Assembly (NCBI GenBank): GCA_011772275.1
Contig: WVZU01000409.1
Coordinates: forward strand, 1-8,590
Direction of reading: 5' to 3'
DNA length: 8,590 nt
Source: Planctomycetales bacterium
GTDB taxonomy: Bacteria; Planctomycetota; Planctomycetia; Pirellulales; UBA7805
How positions within the stretch are numbered: position 1 is the stretch's first letter; each line of letters opens with the position of its first letter. Positions 6,685 to 8,590 of the stretch are shown here, one piece after another. Under the pieces are notes generated by a model that searched no databases, had not been told where the DNA came from, and saw nothing but the letters and a program-made list of their open reading frames with translations. The position numbers were made by a program, and so were the translations under genes.

Positions 6685-7548
6685 TCAGGAGTTTGGGCGG
6701 GCCGCAGCATCGCGCTTGCGTTTGGCTTCCTGTAAAATTTTACGCAGCCGGCGATAATCACCTGCGGCGATGGCCTCGCGCACAGAGTTCAATAATGTCT
6801 CAAACCGTGAAAGCGACTTCAAGACGTGGGTCGAATTGGTGCGAAAAATCTGTTCCCACATGTCGACATCGCCTGCTGCAATTCGGGTGGTATCCAGCCA
6901 GCCCGATGCGACGTACTCCAAATCCGACGGTCGCGCCGAGGCGGCCAGGGCCGCAGCGACCAGATGGGGCAGGTGGCTGACGGTCGCGATACGCCGATCG
7001 TGCTCCCGCGCCGATAGCTGCACAACCTGGGCGCCCAGCGACTCCCAGAACCACCGCAAGCGATCGAGGTCTGCGGTGCGGGTCCGCCGGGTGGGCGTGA
7101 GGATCACGCTGCGTCCGACCAGCAAATCCTCTTGGGCGTGTTGCGGACCGGTTTCTTCGCTACCGGCCATGGGGTGGCTACCCAGAAACCGGACTTGGCG
7201 GGGGAGTCCGCGGTCCAGGGCGGCGACGATTTCGGCTTTGGTACTGCCGACGTCTGTGATCAGGGCGGCGGCCGGGCAGGCGGCGGCGATTCGACGGACC
7301 CTCTCCACGATCGTTTCCACCGGCGTGCAAACGATACTCAAGTCCGCCTCGGCCACACCTTCTTCCAGGTCGGTGGTTGCCGCCGTCAGGGCACCCCGCC
7401 GCCGAGCGATTCGCAAGGAGCTTTCGCGGCGGCCGATCCCGATTACCTGTTGAGCCAGTTTGCGGCGGCGAGCGGCCATACCGATCGAGCCGCCGATGAG
7501 GCCGACCCCGACAATGGCCAGCGTGCCGATTTTTTTCGAGGCAGCCAT
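6685..7548 (-). CDS. tyrA: Prephenate/arogenate dehydrogenase TyrA
   Basis: TyrA oxidatively decarboxylates prephenate (or arogenate) with NAD(P)+, the committed step to tyrosine. The 287-residue product begins with a Rossmann fold: [12 protein letters not shown] at 12-23 carries the GxGxxG dinucleotide loop. CTPVETIVE (74-82) and ITDVGSTK (97-104) are typical of the family. The substrate region has GSHPMAG at 123-129, [11 protein letters not shown] at 191-201, and WLDTTRIA at 217-224 with the Arg expected to bind the substrate carboxylate. There is no fused chorismate mutase and no C-terminal ACT domain, so feedback by tyrosine through an ACT domain is not expected. ATG 7548 is chosen because the Rossmann strand follows at once; AGGGA lies 10 nt upstream. 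The frame stays open further upstream but without family similarity, and it overlaps the opposite gene. It is the first gene before purL. Cofactor and substrate preference cannot be read reliably here. Confidence 0.95.
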   Translation of the reverse strand: MAASKKIGTLAIVGVGLIGGSIGMAARRRKLAQQVIGIGRRESSLRIARRRGALTAATTDLEEGVAEADLSIVCTPVETIVERVRRIAAACPAAALITDVGSTKAEIVAALDRGLPRQVRFLGSHPMAGSEETGPQHAQEDLLVGRSVILTPTRRTRTADLDRLRWFWESLGAQVVQLSAREHDRRIATVSHLPHLVAAALAASARPSDLEYVASGWLDTTRIAAGDVDMWEQIFRTNSTHVLKSLSRFETLLNSVREAIAAGDYRRLRKILQEAKRKRDAAARPNS

Positions 7549-7588
7549 GGCTGGGTCGTCCCTGCGAGGAAGAATCGCGAAACGTGGC

Positions 7589-7617
7589 ATTGTAGCAGAG
7601 CGGCGGCTGGCTGTCCG
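7589..7617 (-). promoter_or_regulatory. Extended -10 promoter for tyrA-purL
   Basis: On the minus strand the -10 is TACAAT (7594-7589), directly preceded by TGC, which gives the extended -10 TGCTACAAT. CGGACA (7617-7612) is a 4-of-6 match to the -35 consensus, with a 17-nt spacer. The predicted start is near 7582, which leaves a leader of about 35 nt. It would drive tyrA and, through a 20-32 bp gap, purL. The elements are read directly; activity is inferred. Confidence 0.6.
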
Positions 7618-7620
7618 GGC

Positions 7621-7653
7621 GGCCCCCGGCGGGGCCTGCCGGCGAGGGCCGGC
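7621..7653. repeat. Two tandem GC-rich hairpins
   Basis: GGCCCC-CGGC-GGGGCC (7621-7636) and GCCGGC-GAGG-GCCGGC (7638-7653) each form a perfect 6-bp stem with a 4-nt loop, and one T separates them. They start 4 bp beyond the -35 of the predicted tyrA promoter and lie upstream of the divergent gene. There is no T-run, so they are not intrinsic terminators. They could be a regulator-binding site or a supercoiling-sensitive element; chance is possible given the GC content. Confidence 0.5.
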
Positions 7654-7762
7654 TAGCGGTTCGCTGCCGAGATGCCACTTCGGATAGAATCGAGCGGGTG
7701 AGAAGGGGCCGTGTTGGTGCTGACCCTCTTTGCCGCGATAACCCGAATTTCCGCAACAGGCC

Positions 7763-8590
7763 ATGGCACGTATCGGTACAAAACCCTTGGCGGCGCTCTG
7801 CCGACGAGTCGCCATTGCCCTGGAATCGGGCATCGATGAACGCAGGATCTGGCGGCGGGAAGCCGAGCGGGCGCGGGGTCCCCTCCACATCGCGCTTTGC
7901 CGGATCCAGCAGGCAGTCGAGCGGGGCCAGAGCACCGGTGATGGTGTCGGCCAAACGGGCTCGTACTTCCCCCGCCTGTTTCACGAACTGGTGCCATTGG
8001 GCGACCAGACCGGCAAATCGGCCACGGTCTTTCGGCGGCTGGCAGATCACTACGAGCATCGGTTGCGGTTACGCCGGGTGTTCCTGGCGGGAATTGCCTG
8101 GCCCGTGACGCAGTTGATCGCAGCCGTGGTGGTGGTCGGGTTTTTGATCTGGATCTTGGGGGCAATCGCTCACAACAGGGGCGACGCGCCGTACGATATC
8201 CTGGGCCTGGGGCTGCTGGGCAACCGTGGCCTGTTGATTTACGTGTTGCTGGTCGCAGCTGTCTGTGGAACGGGGGTGGCAGCCTACTATGGGTTGCGAA
8301 GTGGGGCTGCGTGGGTAGGTCCCGTCCAGCAACTGGTGTTGCGGTTACCGGCGATCGGCAGCTGCCTGCGGACCCTGGCCCTTACCCGCCTGGCCTGGAC
8401 GCTGGGTTTGTCGTTGGAGGCGGGGATGGATTTGCGGCGGGCTTTGCCGCTGGCTTTGCAGAGCACAGACAATGCGTACTTCATGCGGCACATCCCCAGC
8501 GTGCAGGCGGCTGTTGATCGCGGCGAAGAGGCCTTTGTCGCCCTGGCACAGACACACGTCTTTCCCCCCGATTTTCTCGACACGCTGCAA
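7763..8590 (+). CDS. GspF/PilC-family inner-membrane protein of a type II secretion or pilus machine (3' end outside window)
   Basis: The frame is open for 276 codons to the right edge. Family members sit in the inner membrane as the platform of type II secretion or type IV pilus machines and contact the assembly ATPase. The first T2SSF domain covers about residues 8-131. It holds LFHELVPLGDQTGKSATVFRRLADHYEHRL at about 72-101, matching the family's G(E/D)xxG helix region (two parts of at most 20 residues: 72-91 and 92-101). Membrane segments follow at about 107-132 (WPVTQLIAAVVVVGFLIWIL) and 156-177. The second T2SSF domain begins near 206 (LTRLAWTLGLSLEAGMDLRR) and is cut off. In-frame TAA at 7739 with no start codon between fixes ATG 7763. 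The usual N-terminal extension of some 60 residues is missing. No Shine-Dalgarno site is clear. Its partners (ATPase, pilins) would lie outside the window, so the machine it serves is unknown. Confidence 0.88.
   Translation, partial: MARIGTKPLAALCRRVAIALESGIDERRIWRREAERARGPLHIALCRIQQAVERGQSTGDGVGQTGSYFPRLFHELVPLGDQTGKSATVFRRLADHYEHRLRLRRVFLAGIAWPVTQLIAAVVVVGFLIWILGAIAHNRGDAPYDILGLGLLGNRGLLIYVLLVAAVCGTGVAAYYGLRSGAAWVGPVQQLVLRLPAIGSCLRTLALTRLAWTLGLSLEAGMDLRRALPLALQSTDNAYFMRHIPSVQAAVDRGEEAFVALAQTHVFPPDFLDTLQ

Larger units (their letters stand above)
7549..7762. promoter_or_regulatory. Divergent intergenic region between tyrA and the GspF-like gene
   Basis: These 214 bp separate the two outward-facing genes and should hold both promoters. 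The tyrA side has a convincing promoter, listed separately. For the plus-strand gene only a weak -10-like TAGAAT at 7685-7690 is visible, 72 bp before the ATG, without a recognisable -35. The centre holds two adjacent GC-rich hairpins. Confidence 0.55.

Noticed and set aside
7178..8059. Minus-strand frame extending upstream of tyrA through the divergent region
   Set aside because: The upstream part is antisense to the GspF-like gene and crosses the tyrA promoter. The TyrA Rossmann fold begins at ATG 7548 in another frame.

Overview
The window comes from a GC-rich bacterial chromosome and most likely from a planctomycete. Three things point that way: the PurS domains are fused onto PurL while PurQ stays separate, most starts lack a clear Shine-Dalgarno sequence, and rsmH is followed by a membrane-anchored LysM protein instead of the usual ftsL-ftsI pair. 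This placement is an inference from gene content and layout; there is no 16S gene or other marker in the window.

Layout: five of the six genes lie on the minus strand, so they read from right to left. From about 7.55 kb leftwards they are tyrA (prephenate dehydrogenase), purL (FGAM synthase with a fused double PurS-like N-terminus), purQ (its glutaminase), a gene-free stretch of about 590 bp, rsmH (16S rRNA m4C1402 methyltransferase), and a protein with one membrane segment and two LysM domains that runs off the left edge. At the right edge, reading rightwards from a divergent intergenic region, is the start of a GspF/PilC-type inner-membrane protein that runs off the window.

How the genes work together: tyrA and purL are 20-32 bp apart and probably share a promoter with an extended -10, upstream of tyrA. 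PurL and PurQ together form the enzyme that makes FGAM in step 4 of purine synthesis. rsmH has its own consensus-like sigma-70 promoter (TTGACA-N17-TATCAT) and a predicted structured 5' leader of about 160 nt. The LysM gene follows with a strong Shine-Dalgarno sequence and probably belongs to the rsmH transcript; its position suggests a role at the cell wall or division site.

I see no CRISPR array, insertion sequence, phage gene, tRNA or rRNA. The coding content is largely housekeeping. The points most worth a second look are in the non-coding DNA: a strong terminator-like hairpin facing the wrong way for every flanking gene, a G-quadruplex motif, a long inverted repeat, a leader with chained mini-ORFs, a mini-ORF ending 4 nt before purQ, and twin hairpins next to the tyrA promoter. 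The LysM protein in the ftsL slot is the most interesting of the coding observations.
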